Assembly (NCBI GenBank): GCA_030614505.1
Contig: JAUWTX010000002.1
Location: 1-33,902, forward strand
DNA length: 33,902 nt
Direction of reading: 5' to 3'
Origin: Desulfuromonadales bacterium
GTDB lineage: Bacteria > Desulfobacterota > Desulfuromonadia > Desulfuromonadales > BM103
This document shows, piece after piece, positions 7,383 to 14,487 of the stretch. Numbering within the stretch: the stretch's first letter is position 1; each line of letters begins with the position of its first letter. The notes under the pieces were generated by a model that was not told the origin of the DNA, made no database searches, and was given only the letters and a program-made list of their open reading frames with translations. The translations under genes were made by a program, and so were the position numbers.

Positions 7383-8153
7383 ATGCATCTTGTCGTAGTA
7401 CATGGCTGGCAGAAAGAAGAGGCAGTGGTTGCCAAAATTATCGCCGACACGCTGGGCACCGTAGTTTACGAAGCTCGGCAAAAGATCTCCGGCGGCGGGC
7501 CAGCGGTACTCACGAGTTTTGCCGATCCGCACCAGGCCGAGGTGTTGGCAGCCAGGTTGTCCCGGGACGGAGTCCCCGCATTGGTGATTGATACCGTGGC
7601 TGTGCGCAACAGGAAGCCGCCGCTTCATGTTCGCCGCTTTGTACTGGGGGCGCAGGCGTTGCAGCTTGAGTTGTTCGGTGGAGATACCTGCGACATTGCC
7701 TACGGCAAGATTGATCTGCTGCTTGTCGCCATCTGCAGTGCCGGACAGTCGCAAACCACGGATACAGAGACGAAGCGTAAATTCAGCCTCGGTAAAACCC
7801 TGCTTGCTGGTGGTATACCGATGACCAGGAAAGTGAAGAGCGCGACGGTCATTACTGTCGAAGAACGAGACGAAACCCTTTTGTTGTATACGCAAGAACG
7901 CGTAACGGTAATCTTCGATCGGGCTGCGATGAACTACGACGGTCTCGGTGATGCGATGCAGTTTACGCGCGATCTCAATTTTACCCACCTGAAGAACGAA
8001 TTGCGACGTTTGGCTCCCCAGGCCAGCTATGATGACCGTCTGCTCAAGCGGGCCGCGCTGGTTCGTCTGCTCGGACCTGCGCTCAACCCGGAAACCGACC
8101 ACGATCTGGCTTTCGAAATCCTGGCCAGGAGTCTGAGAGAGAAGTCCTTATAG
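7383..8153 (+). CDS. Unrecognised 256-residue protein, possibly two alpha/beta domains
   Basis: I do not recognise the function. The N-terminal half (about 1-125) opens with the strand MHLVVVHGW, has helix-strand alternation, a DPHQAEVLAARLSRDGVPALVID segment and a LELFGGDTCDIAYGKIDLLLVA strand pair. That part recalls small ferredoxin-like domains of the DUF2007 (putative signal-transducing) type, but only loosely. The C-terminal half has LLYTQERVTVIFDRAAMNY and a helical end. No signal peptide, transmembrane segment or cysteine motif is visible, so it is probably cytoplasmic. The ATG at 7383 is preceded by no clear Shine-Dalgarno sequence; an in-frame TTG lies 12 bases upstream. The gene is divergent from the response regulator and convergent with the HD-GYP gene. 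Confidence 0.75.
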   Translation: MHLVVVHGWQKEEAVVAKIIADTLGTVVYEARQKISGGGPAVLTSFADPHQAEVLAARLSRDGVPALVIDTVAVRNRKPPLHVRRFVLGAQALQLELFGGDTCDIAYGKIDLLLVAICSAGQSQTTDTETKRKFSLGKTLLAGGIPMTRKVKSATVITVEERDETLLLYTQERVTVIFDRAAMNYDGLGDAMQFTRDLNFTHLKNELRRLAPQASYDDRLLKRAALVRLLGPALNPETDHDLAFEILARSLREKSL

Positions 8154-8183
8154 TCCGACACCCTCCCGGGGTTCAGCCTGTCC

Positions 8184-9497
8184 TCAGGAGGATTCGTCCT
8201 CCTTCGGGAAGTACGTGCTGACGATGGTCGAGACTTCATTACGTACATGATCGGATTCATCGCCGGCGAAGTTGTTGTACAGTTCCGGTGCCAGGGCGAC
8301 AAACTGGTCAAGCAGGTCCGGGTCAAAATGAGAGCCGTGACCTTCCAGAAGAATGTCCAGGGATCGTTCCATAGAAAATGCTTTTTTGTACGGCCGTACG
8401 GATGTGAGAGCATCAAAGACATCAGCAATAGCAAAAATCCTGGCTCCAACCGGGATATCCTCACCTTGCAAGGTGTTCGGGTAACCGGACCCATCATATT
8501 TTTCATGATGACAGCCGACAATCGGGACGGCATCCCCGAGCCAGGAGGAACGGTTCACGATGTCGATGCCGTGTTTCACATGCTGGCGCATGATGGCAAA
8601 CTCGTCATCATCCAGCTTGCCGGGCTTGAGCAGAATCCTGTCTTCGGTGCCGATCTTGCCTACATCGTGCAGAAAGGCCCCCTTGACTAAACCCTGCATT
8701 GTCTGTTCATCGACGCCGACAGCCTCGGCAAGGCGCACTGAATAGAGTGTAACCCGATAGTTGTGAGCATCTGTATCGCTATCACGCTTGGCAATAGCGC
8801 CGCCAAGGGTTTTGATGATCTCCAGGTTGGCATCGAGCAGGCGCAACGAGAGCCCTTCGACACGGCGGATCAGTCCAAGAACCACCGGGTAAAGAACAAG
8901 GGCGCTGGTTGCCACAATCAGCATGACAAACAGGAGAGCTCGCTGCATTCGCTGGTTGAATTCAGCCAGGGCGACATCCGAGAGGGCATAGATACCAACA
9001 ACTCTCAGAACAGGGGCCCCATGACGATTGTTCAGGGGCAGCCCGACCCGAACAACCGGTTTGTCGGCAATCCGGATCGGTTCTGCTACCACGCCATCGG
9101 CAGCCTTTTGTAGGAGAGTTTTTGTATCAAGGAGCTCACGCAGAGTCTGTCCGTCAGGGTACCCCGGGTCAATGTTTTCAACTATTTTCTGTCCCTGTAG
9201 ATCGTAGAAGGCTGCTACCGGGAAATAACCGGTCCGTTGACGAACAGGGCCATGATTCCCCTTGATACGGCTTAGCAACTGATCAGCGTCTAGATTCTCG
9301 GGATCATCGAGCAGGTCATAAATGTTCTGGTTGATTTGCAAAGCACGTTGACTGGCAAAAAAAGTGATTTCGTTGATGATACGGCTACGTTCAAGGAAGT
9401 ATGCAATCGCAACGATTATGATTGAAATTGCCATGGTGGCAATGATCAAACGCTTGATCAGGTCACGATGGATAGTCGAATTCAACTTTCTTCCCAT
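8184..9497 (-). CDS. Membrane HD-GYP domain protein (predicted cyclic di-GMP phosphodiesterase)
   Basis: A 437-residue sensor protein. Transmembrane segments at about 15-34 and 187-209 flank a periplasmic region of some 150 residues that probably senses a ligand. The cytoplasmic part is an HD-GYP domain: the HD pair at 277-278 (FLHDVGKIG), further metal histidines at 306 and 309, HHEKYDGSGYP at 330-340, and IADVFDALTS near 357-366. All core residues are present, so cyclic di-GMP hydrolysis is expected. Start: GGAGA lies eight bases before the ATG. It is convergent with the unknown gene at 7383-8153. No receiver domain is fused, so the input is the periplasmic domain rather than phosphorylation. 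Confidence 0.92.
   Translation of the reverse strand: MGRKLNSTIHRDLIKRLIIATMAISIIIVAIAYFLERSRIINEITFFASQRALQINQNIYDLLDDPENLDADQLLSRIKGNHGPVRQRTGYFPVAAFYDLQGQKIVENIDPGYPDGQTLRELLDTKTLLQKAADGVVAEPIRIADKPVVRVGLPLNNRHGAPVLRVVGIYALSDVALAEFNQRMQRALLFVMLIVATSALVLYPVVLGLIRRVEGLSLRLLDANLEIIKTLGGAIAKRDSDTDAHNYRVTLYSVRLAEAVGVDEQTMQGLVKGAFLHDVGKIGTEDRILLKPGKLDDDEFAIMRQHVKHGIDIVNRSSWLGDAVPIVGCHHEKYDGSGYPNTLQGEDIPVGARIFAIADVFDALTSVRPYKKAFSMERSLDILLEGHGSHFDPDLLDQFVALAPELYNNFAGDESDHVRNEVSTIVSTYFPKEDESS
8186..8203. terminator. UUCG-type hairpin at a convergent gene end
   Basis: AGGAGGA (8186-8192), TTCG loop, TCCTCCT (8197-8203). The perfect seven-base stem with a UUCG tetraloop on the + strand covers the last codons and stop of the HD-GYP gene on the other strand. 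It lies 32 bases after the stop of the unknown + strand gene. There is no T-run, so termination is likely but not assured. Confidence 0.5.
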
Positions 9498-9553
9498 AGC
9501 GTTTCTCCACGTTCCCCTGCGCCTTCTGCCTACAATGAGTTCACTGATTCAGG

Positions 9554-9559
9554 TATAAT
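9554..9559 (+). promoter_or_regulatory. Consensus -10 element upstream of the DUF4126 gene
   Basis: A perfect TATAAT lies in the divergent gap, 167 bases before the DUF4126 start. The -35 position (about 9531-9536, TACAAT) is a poor match, so the promoter is tentative. If used, it gives a leader of about 160 bases that contains the two hairpins described separately. Confidence 0.35.
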
Positions 9560-9616
9560 CAAGGCCTATAAATATTTAACACAAAGCCGCAAAGATTAAA
9601 GGGAGGCGTGCAAAGA

Positions 9617-9717
9617 AAACCATCGTTCCTCCGGGAACTCTGGTTTGTTGTCGCCAGTTATTATAGAATCAGGAGTCTAGCAGCCTGTTGGACTATCAAT
9701 AAACTGGTTGCCAGGGG
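9617..9717 (+). promoter_or_regulatory. Structured 5' leader of the DUF4126 gene
   Basis: Two successive hairpins can form. Hairpin 1: AAACCA (9617-9622) with TGGTTT (9641-9646), enclosing GTTCC (9625-9629) with GGAAC (9634-9638). Hairpin 2: CCAGTTATTATAG (9654-9666) with the near-complement CTATCAATAAACTGG (9693-9707), enclosing CAGG/CCTG. CTGG at 9704-9707 could instead pair with CCAG at 9711-9714, which overlaps the AGGGG ribosome-binding site (9713-9717). That would allow two exclusive states. The base pairing is visible; regulation is inference, and the layout matches no riboswitch class that I know. Confidence 0.4.
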
Positions 9718-9726
9718 CGATTTTCT

Positions 9727-10350
9727 ATGCAAGAAATTTTATCTTACATCGCACTCTCTATGGGAGTTGCCTGGGCGAGCGGGGTCAACCTGTATGCAGC
9801 AATACTGGTCCTTGGTCTGCTCGGAACTTCGGGTAACATAACCCTGCCGGAAACCCTGCAGGTTCTGCAGAATCCCATAGTTATCGGCGCTGCCGGACTC
9901 ATGTATTGCATCGAGTTCTTTGCCGACAAGATACCCGGCGTCGATAGCGCCTGGGACACTTTGCACACCTTTATCCGTATCCCCGCCGGTGCGGTCTTGG
10001 CCGCATCTGCCGTTGCCGAAGTCGACCCATCGTTTACTCTTTCGGCCGCCCTGGTCGGCGGTGGTTTGACCGCAGCGACCCATCTGACCAAGGCGAGCAC
10101 CCGTCTTCTGGTGAATACTTCACCGGAGCCATTCAGCAATATCGGCGTTTCTCTTGCAGAAGACACCTTGGTTTTCGGCGGTCTATGGGCGGCACTGCAT
10201 TATCCCCTGGTATTTCTCATTTTCCTGGTGATCTTTGTGGTGCTGATGATCTGGCTGCTGCCGATCCTCTGGCGAGGGATAAAGGGGATGTATGAGATGT
10301 TACGAAAGTTTTTTAAGATCGAAAAGCCTAAGTATTTGACGAAACAGTAA
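9727..10350 (+). CDS. DUF4126 family membrane protein
   Basis: A 207-residue integral membrane protein. It carries the DUF4126 pattern: an N-terminal GVAWASGVNLYAAILVLGLLG helix, IEFFADKIPGVDSAWDTLHTFIR with conserved charged residues, AGAVLAASAV, GGGLTAATHLTKASTR and a C-terminal double helix ending in a basic tail (about 158-207). About five hydrophobic segments are seen. The family has no established function; the DKIPGVDS...HTFIR loop looks like a functional site. AGGGG lies nine bases before the ATG. It is a single gene, preceded by a structured leader and closed by a good bidirectional terminator. Confidence 0.85.
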   Translation: MQEILSYIALSMGVAWASGVNLYAAILVLGLLGTSGNITLPETLQVLQNPIVIGAAGLMYCIEFFADKIPGVDSAWDTLHTFIRIPAGAVLAASAVAEVDPSFTLSAALVGGGLTAATHLTKASTRLLVNTSPEPFSNIGVSLAEDTLVFGGLWAALHYPLVFLIFLVIFVVLMIWLLPILWRGIKGMYEMLRKFFKIEKPKYLTKQ

Positions 10351-10375
10351 ATCTCCTGCTGTATTATTTACAATG

Positions 10376-10404
10376 AAGGGCGACCAATTTGGCCGCCCTT
10401 TTGT
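10376..10404. terminator. Bidirectional terminator between the DUF4126 gene and dapL
   Basis: AAGGGCG (10376-10382) pairs with CGCCCTT (10394-10400), with an inner CCA/TGG stem and one mismatch, followed by TTGT. It ends the DUF4126 transcript on the + strand. Its mirror, rich in T on the - strand (CGCCCTTCATT), would also end the arg/dap cluster after dapL, whose stop codon lies at 10409-10411. Confidence 0.8.
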
Positions 10405-10408
10405 TCTC

Positions 10409-11644
10409 TTATTTACCCCACTTTTCCTTGATCCGCTGCACCGCAGTCTCAACATTACCGCGATCACCAAAAGCTGAAAGGCGGAAGTAGCCTTCGCCAG
10501 AGGGGCCGAAGCCGCTGCCGGGGGTGCCGACCACATGGCATTCGTTCAAAAGCTTGTCGAAGAAATCCCAACTGCTCATCCCTTCGGGAGTTTCCAGCCA
10601 GATGTAGGGAGCATTGACGCCGCCGAAGCAGGTGATGCCGGCTGAGGTCAGGCTCTCGCGGATAATGCGGGCGTTCTCCATGTAGTAGTCGATGTTCTCC
10701 TTGATTTGAGACCAACCCTCATCGGAGTAGACTGCAGCAGCGGCCTTCTGCACCGGGTAGGAGACGCCGTTAAATTTAGTAGTCTGACGGCGGTTCCAGA
10801 GTTTGTTGAAGCTGTACTTTTCGCCGCTGGCGGTGGTGCCCATCAGTTCCTCCGGGACGACCACCAGTCCGCAGCGCACACCGGTGAAGCCGGCTGTCTT
10901 GGAGAAGGAACGGAACTCGATGGCACATTGCTTAGCGCCTTCAATCTCGTAGATCGAGTGGGGGATATCCGCTTCGGTGATGAACGCCTCGTAGGCGGCA
11001 TCGAAGAGAATCACAGCATTGTTGGCCAAGGCATAGTCAACCCATTTTTTCAGGTCGTCCCTGGTGGCCACAACCCCGGTTGGATTGTTCGGGTAGCAGA
11101 GATAGATTACATCGATCTTCTCGTTCGGGATTGACGGAGAGAAATTATTGGCTCCGGTGCAGGGCATGTAGTGGATGCCAGCGTAGTAGCCCTTGTCATC
11201 TGCTTCTCCGGTGCGGCCCACCATAACGTTGGTGTCGTTGTAAACCGGATAGACTGGGTCGCAGATGGCAACCTTGTTGCCGAGGTCGAAGATATCGAGG
11301 ATGTTGGCGCAGTCGCACTTGGAACCGTCGGAGATAAACACTTCCGAGGTTTTCAGGGCGACGCCAAGAGGCTTGTATGCCTTGTCGATAATTATCTGGG
11401 AGAGCCAGTCGTAGCCCTGTTCGGGACCATAACCATGGAAGCTCTCGCCCCTGGCCATGTCGTCTACGCCTTCATGGAAGGCCTTAAGTACTGCCGGAGC
11501 CAATGGCAAGGTGACATCGCCGATGCCGAGGCGGATTACCGAGGCCTCGGGGTTGGCGTCGGTAAACTCTTTCACCCGGCGACCGATTTCGGGGAATAAA
11601 TATCCTGCTTGGAGTTTTAAATATGAATCATTGATGCGTGCCAT
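10409..11644 (-). CDS. dapL: LL-diaminopimelate aminotransferase
   Basis: A 411-residue PLP enzyme that converts tetrahydrodipicolinate to LL-2,6-diaminopimelate in one step, with glutamate as amino donor. This bypasses the succinylase and acetylase routes of lysine and peptidoglycan synthesis. The N-terminal LQAGYLFPEIGRR and LGIGDVTLPL are DapL signatures. The fold-type I landmarks follow: CYPNNPTG (183-190), DAAYEAFI (215-222), and the Schiff-base lysine K249 in SFSKTAGFTGVRCG. The length is typical. GGAGG lies 11 bases before the ATG. It is the last gene of the arg/dap cluster, after dapA and dapB, and is separated from dapB by a heptamer foldback repeat. Its product still needs DapF and LysA, neither of which is in the window. 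Confidence 0.95.
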   Translation of the reverse strand: MARINDSYLKLQAGYLFPEIGRRVKEFTDANPEASVIRLGIGDVTLPLAPAVLKAFHEGVDDMARGESFHGYGPEQGYDWLSQIIIDKAYKPLGVALKTSEVFISDGSKCDCANILDIFDLGNKVAICDPVYPVYNDTNVMVGRTGEADDKGYYAGIHYMPCTGANNFSPSIPNEKIDVIYLCYPNNPTGVVATRDDLKKWVDYALANNAVILFDAAYEAFITEADIPHSIYEIEGAKQCAIEFRSFSKTAGFTGVRCGLVVVPEELMGTTASGEKYSFNKLWNRRQTTKFNGVSYPVQKAAAAVYSDEGWSQIKENIDYYMENARIIRESLTSAGITCFGGVNAPYIWLETPEGMSSWDFFDKLLNECHVVGTPGSGFGPSGEGYFRLSAFGDRGNVETAVQRIKEKWGK

Positions 11645-11675
11645 TTAAGTTACATCCTCCGCTTGGAAGTCAAAA

Positions 11676-11775
11676 GTGGCGCGTGGCGCGTGGCGCGTGG
11701 CGCGGAAATCTATAGGTCTGTAGTTTATAAGGTTTGGAGGTTTATCACGCCACGCGCTACTCGCCACGCGCCACG
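11676..11775. repeat. Heptamer foldback repeat between dapB and dapL
   Basis: Four perfect head-to-tail copies of GTGGCGC (11676-11703) are followed, after about 42 bases, by an imperfect inverted set (11746-11775). Read on the other strand that set gives GTGGCGC, GTGGCGA, GTAGCGC and GTGGCGT. The two arms can form a long GC-rich hairpin in the 139-base gap of the transcript. Confidence 0.85.
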
Positions 11776-11783
11776 ATTAGGCC

Positions 11784-12587
11784 TCATTTAAGGCCCAGAA
11801 CATCCTGCATATCATAAAGCCCGGCATCCTTACCGCCCAGCCACCCAGCAGCGCGTACTGCTCCACGGGCAAACATGTCACGGCTCATGGCGCGATGGGT
11901 CAGCTCGATCCGTTCACCCATGCCGATGAAGTAGACGGTGTGCTCGCCAACGATGTCTCCGCCGCGTACGGTCTGCATTCCGATCTCCTCAGCAGTCCGC
12001 TCGCCACACATCCCTTCACGGTGATAGTTGGCGACCTGGTTGTAATCGCGATCGAGGGCATCGGCAACGATTTCACCCATGCGTACGGCAGTGCCGGAAG
12101 GTGAATCTTTTTTCTTGTTGTGATGCAGCTCGACGATCTCGACATCAAAACCGTCACCTAGGGTTTTGGCCATATCTTTGAGCAGCTTGAAACAGACGTT
12201 GACACCGACACTCATGTTCGGTGCAAAGACCACGGGGGTTGATTCAGAGACCCTTGTGATGACGTCACGCTGCTCCGGGTTCAAACCAGTTGTGCCGACC
12301 ACCATGGCTTTGCCGAGCTTAGCGCAGACTTCGGCGTTGACTATGGTAACTTCCGGCCAGGTGAAGTCGATCAACAGATCGGCGTTGGCCAGTGCCTGCT
12401 CCAGGGAATCAGTAATGGCAACCCCGAGGTCGCCACAGCCGGCGATGTAGCCGGCATCGTCGCCAAGTCTGGCGTGCCCGGCCATTTCGATCGCTCCCGC
12501 CACTTCAAGTCCTTCGGCTTCGGTAACCAGGGTAATGATACGGCCGCCCATTCTGCCGGCGGCCCCAGTAACTGCAACTCTAATCAT
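11784..12587 (-). CDS. dapB: 4-hydroxy-tetrahydrodipicolinate reductase
   Basis: A 267-residue cytosolic enzyme that reduces the DapA product to tetrahydrodipicolinate with NAD(P)H. The dinucleotide-binding loop VTGAAGRMG is at 6-14, FTWPEV follows strand 4, and VGTTG is at 97-101. The catalytic segment ELHHNKKKDSPSGTA spans 153-167, with the catalytic His-His pair and substrate-binding Lys and Ser/Gly/Thr residues all present. The length is normal. It lies between dapA and dapL in the same direction; gaps of 113 and 139 bases on either side carry repeat sequence rather than genes. Confidence 0.96.
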   Translation of the reverse strand: MIRVAVTGAAGRMGGRIITLVTEAEGLEVAGAIEMAGHARLGDDAGYIAGCGDLGVAITDSLEQALANADLLIDFTWPEVTIVNAEVCAKLGKAMVVGTTGLNPEQRDVITRVSESTPVVFAPNMSVGVNVCFKLLKDMAKTLGDGFDVEIVELHHNKKKDSPSGTAVRMGEIVADALDRDYNQVANYHREGMCGERTAEEIGMQTVRGGDIVGEHTVYFIGMGERIELTHRAMSRDMFARGAVRAAGWLGGKDAGLYDMQDVLGLK

Positions 12588-12626
12588 TTGAATGCCTTTG
12601 TTTAACGCCCGTTCGCGGGGCTATTC

Positions 12627-12683
12627 AAGACGCAAAAGAACAAAGAACAACAAAAACCTTGGCGCTCTGTGCGTCTTTGCGTT
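12627..12683. repeat. Short inverted repeat of the CGCAAAGACGC type between dapA and dapB
   Basis: AAGACGCA (12627-12634) is complementary to TGCGTCTT (12670-12677), and the right arm runs on as the heptamer-like pair TGCGTCT-TTGCGTT (12670-12683). The match is short and the call modest. It fits the habit of this cluster of carrying seven-base units in gene gaps. Confidence 0.35.
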
Positions 12684-12700
12684 AACTCATAATATTTCGT

Positions 12701-13576
12701 TCAGATTAATTCATACTTTTTCAAAACTAATTTCAGCTTCTCAAGTGTTGCATCGCCCATATCGACCAATGGCAGACGGACATTCGCTTCAATCTTGCCC
12801 ATCAACTCCAGCGTCTTTTTGACTGGAACCGGGTTGGACTCGATAAACATGGCAGTGTGGAACTCGAGCAGTTCGAGGTGCAGCTTACGAGCAGTAACGT
12901 AATCGCCGTTCGCAGTGGCTTTGACCATTGCCTTGACTCGTGCCGGAACGGCATTGGCTGACACGGATATGACCCCCTTGGCGCCACAGGCCATCATCGG
13001 AAAGGTCAGAAAGTCGTCTCCGGAAATAACGTCGATCTTGTCGCCGGCCCTGGCAAGAATTTCCGAGACCTGGGTCAGGCTGCCGGAGGCTTCCTTGATC
13101 GCCACGATGTTGGCAAATTCAGCCAGACGGACAGTGGTGTCGGCAGTCATGTTGACGCCGGTACGGCCAGGCACATTGTAGAGGACCTGGGGCAGGGCAA
13201 CCTCTTCAGCCAGAAGTTTGTAATGCTGGTAGATCCCTTCCTGGGAGGGTTTGTTGTAGTAAGGGCAGACCAGCAGCAGACCGTCGGCACCCATGGCCTT
13301 GGCATTTTTCGACAGGTGGATCGCTTCAGCGGTGTTGTTGGCCCCGGTGCCGGCGATAACCGGAACACGTTTGTTGACCTGATCGAGGCAGACCTTGATG
13401 ACGTACTCGTGCTCATCAACGTCGAGGGTTGCCGATTCGCCGGTCGTGCCACAAGGGACGATGACATCTGTGCCGTTTTCGATCTGGAAATCGATCAATT
13501 GGCGATAGGTCTCCTCGGCGAACTGCCCCTGACTGTCGAAAGGGGTGACGATAGCTACCATGGATCCACTGAACAT
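12701..13576 (-). CDS. dapA: 4-hydroxy-tetrahydrodipicolinate synthase
   Basis: A 291-residue TIM-barrel aldolase that condenses pyruvate with aspartate semialdehyde, the first step committed to lysine and diaminopimelate. The Schiff-base lysine is K161 in IVAIKEASG, the catalytic Tyr133 sits in LYNVPGRTG with the carboxylate-binding Arg138, and the Thr-Thr pair 44-45 lies in CGTTGES. The N-terminal MVAIVTPF is typical. AAGGAG lies seven bases before the ATG. The gene follows the lipoprotein after 96 bases and leads to dapB. A near copy of its ribosome-binding region occurs 28 bases upstream. I see no lysine riboswitch ahead of it. Confidence 0.96.
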   Translation of the reverse strand: MFSGSMVAIVTPFDSQGQFAEETYRQLIDFQIENGTDVIVPCGTTGESATLDVDEHEYVIKVCLDQVNKRVPVIAGTGANNTAEAIHLSKNAKAMGADGLLLVCPYYNKPSQEGIYQHYKLLAEEVALPQVLYNVPGRTGVNMTADTTVRLAEFANIVAIKEASGSLTQVSEILARAGDKIDVISGDDFLTFPMMACGAKGVISVSANAVPARVKAMVKATANGDYVTARKLHLELLEFHTAMFIESNPVPVKKTLELMGKIEANVRLPLVDMGDATLEKLKLVLKKYELI

Positions 13577-13583
13577 GATTTTC

Positions 13584-13624
13584 TCCTTAACTGCGGATAT
13601 ATAAAAAATATTCCTTAACTACGG
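13584..13624 (-). repeat. Duplicated ribosome-binding region upstream of dapA
   Basis: TCCTTAACTGCGG (13584-13596) and TCCTTAACTACGG (13612-13624) match at 12 of 13 positions, 28 bases apart, with a very AT-rich stretch between. On the - strand the nearer copy is the dapA Shine-Dalgarno region (GTTAAGGAG). Confidence 0.6.
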
Positions 13625-13672
13625 CAGTAAACCACCTACCTAACATAGCGTCAGGTTCTTGTAAAGGGCGTA

Positions 13673-14485
13673 TCAGCGCCCTTTCTGCGGGGTGATCAAG
13701 GCCCCGGGGGTTGCCATACTTTCCAGTAGTAGATCGCCGATACGAACCAGTGCACTGACGCGGTATTCGTATGCTCGTCCGTTATCGAGGCCGCGATCAA
13801 GTAGACGTGTTGCCGTCAGCGGCTTGACGTTGACCGGAATAATTGGAAACGGTCTTTTTGCTTGTCGGCGATAGAGATTATAACCGACCAGTTCCATGTC
13901 CGCAGATAGAGCGGGAGCGGCCCATTGTACCGAAACCTGGGCATCTCCGGCTTCAACCTGCAAGGCGGTCGGCGATGGTGGGGGTTGTTGCATGGCCAGG
14001 TGAATTTTGGCGGCCGGCGCTTCCAGACCACCGAGAGTCACAGGTATGATGGCGTAGCGGTAACCGTTGCCGAGCTGAATATTCAGATCGCGCCAGTAAA
14101 GTCGCTTGCCGATACGTTGTCCCGGAGCGGGATATTTGATGTCGAATTCTGCTACTTCAACCTGTGGGTCCCGGCAGGTAGGACAGCCTTCCACAGCATC
14201 ATAGGTCAGACGTTTGATGCGGAATCCGGTCAGATCTTCAGCGTCGCTGCCGTCTTGGTTTGCCGTTGGAATTGTCCAGCCAAGCACGAAGAGGTTCCCC
14301 TGCTGATGCAAGGTTACTTCTTTCGGGGCTTCGGGAAGCGTGGCAAGCTTTGGTCGTACAGGGCCCTTTTTGCCGCAACCGACGGTCATCACAATCAAAA
14401 AGAGACTGATTGTGATGAGGAGCGCGTAGCGCGTGGCGCGTGGCGCGGAAAACCTTAAATATTGCAAACCACTGAAAATTTTCAT
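13673..14485 (-). CDS. LptM-like lipoprotein with fibronectin type III-like region
   Basis: A 270-residue predicted lipoprotein. A hydrophobic stretch at about 21-35 ends in TVGC with lipidation Cys37, followed by GKKGPVRPK. This matches the CGxKGP motif of the small lipoprotein LptM, which is found beside dapF/lysA in enterobacteria and helps assemble the LPS translocon. The rest, about 45-265, is a beta-rich region with fibronectin III features (PKEVTLHQQGNLFVLGWTIP, and a second unit with VSVQWAAPALSADMELVGYNLYRR). The start lies two bases after the argH stop with AAGGAAAG upstream, so translation is probably coupled. Residues 12-20 (FSAPRATRY) are encoded by the GTGGCGC heptamer repeat. 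The -3 Thr of the lipobox is slightly unusual. Confidence 0.8.
   Translation of the reverse strand: MKIFSGLQYLRFSAPRATRYALLITISLFLIVMTVGCGKKGPVRPKLATLPEAPKEVTLHQQGNLFVLGWTIPTANQDGSDAEDLTGFRIKRLTYDAVEGCPTCRDPQVEVAEFDIKYPAPGQRIGKRLYWRDLNIQLGNGYRYAIIPVTLGGLEAPAAKIHLAMQQPPPSPTALQVEAGDAQVSVQWAAPALSADMELVGYNLYRRQAKRPFPIIPVNVKPLTATRLLDRGLDNGRAYEYRVSALVRIGDLLLESMATPGALITPQKGR
14426..14448. repeat. Heptamer repeat inside the lipoprotein signal-peptide codons
   Basis: GTAGCGC-GTGGCGC-GTGGCGC (14426-14446) plus GG is the same unit as in the dapB-dapL foldback. Here it lies in coding sequence for the n-region of the lipoprotein signal peptide and adds the basic residues Arg-Ala-Thr-Arg. Confidence 0.8.
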
Positions 14486-14487
14486 TC

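Noticed and set aside
7365..8102. Long - strand open frame opposite the unknown 256-residue protein
   Set aside because: Both strands are open here. I prefer the + frame because its translation has alternating strand-helix patterns and ends beside a hairpin, while the - frame is rich in Gln, His and Arg as shadow frames often are. This choice is moderately certain.
11676..11775. CRISPR-like array
   Set aside because: The repeats are seven bases without spacers and there are no cas genes.
13577..13672. Lysine riboswitch ahead of dapA
   Set aside because: The gap is only 96 bases and lacks the conserved five-helix layout.
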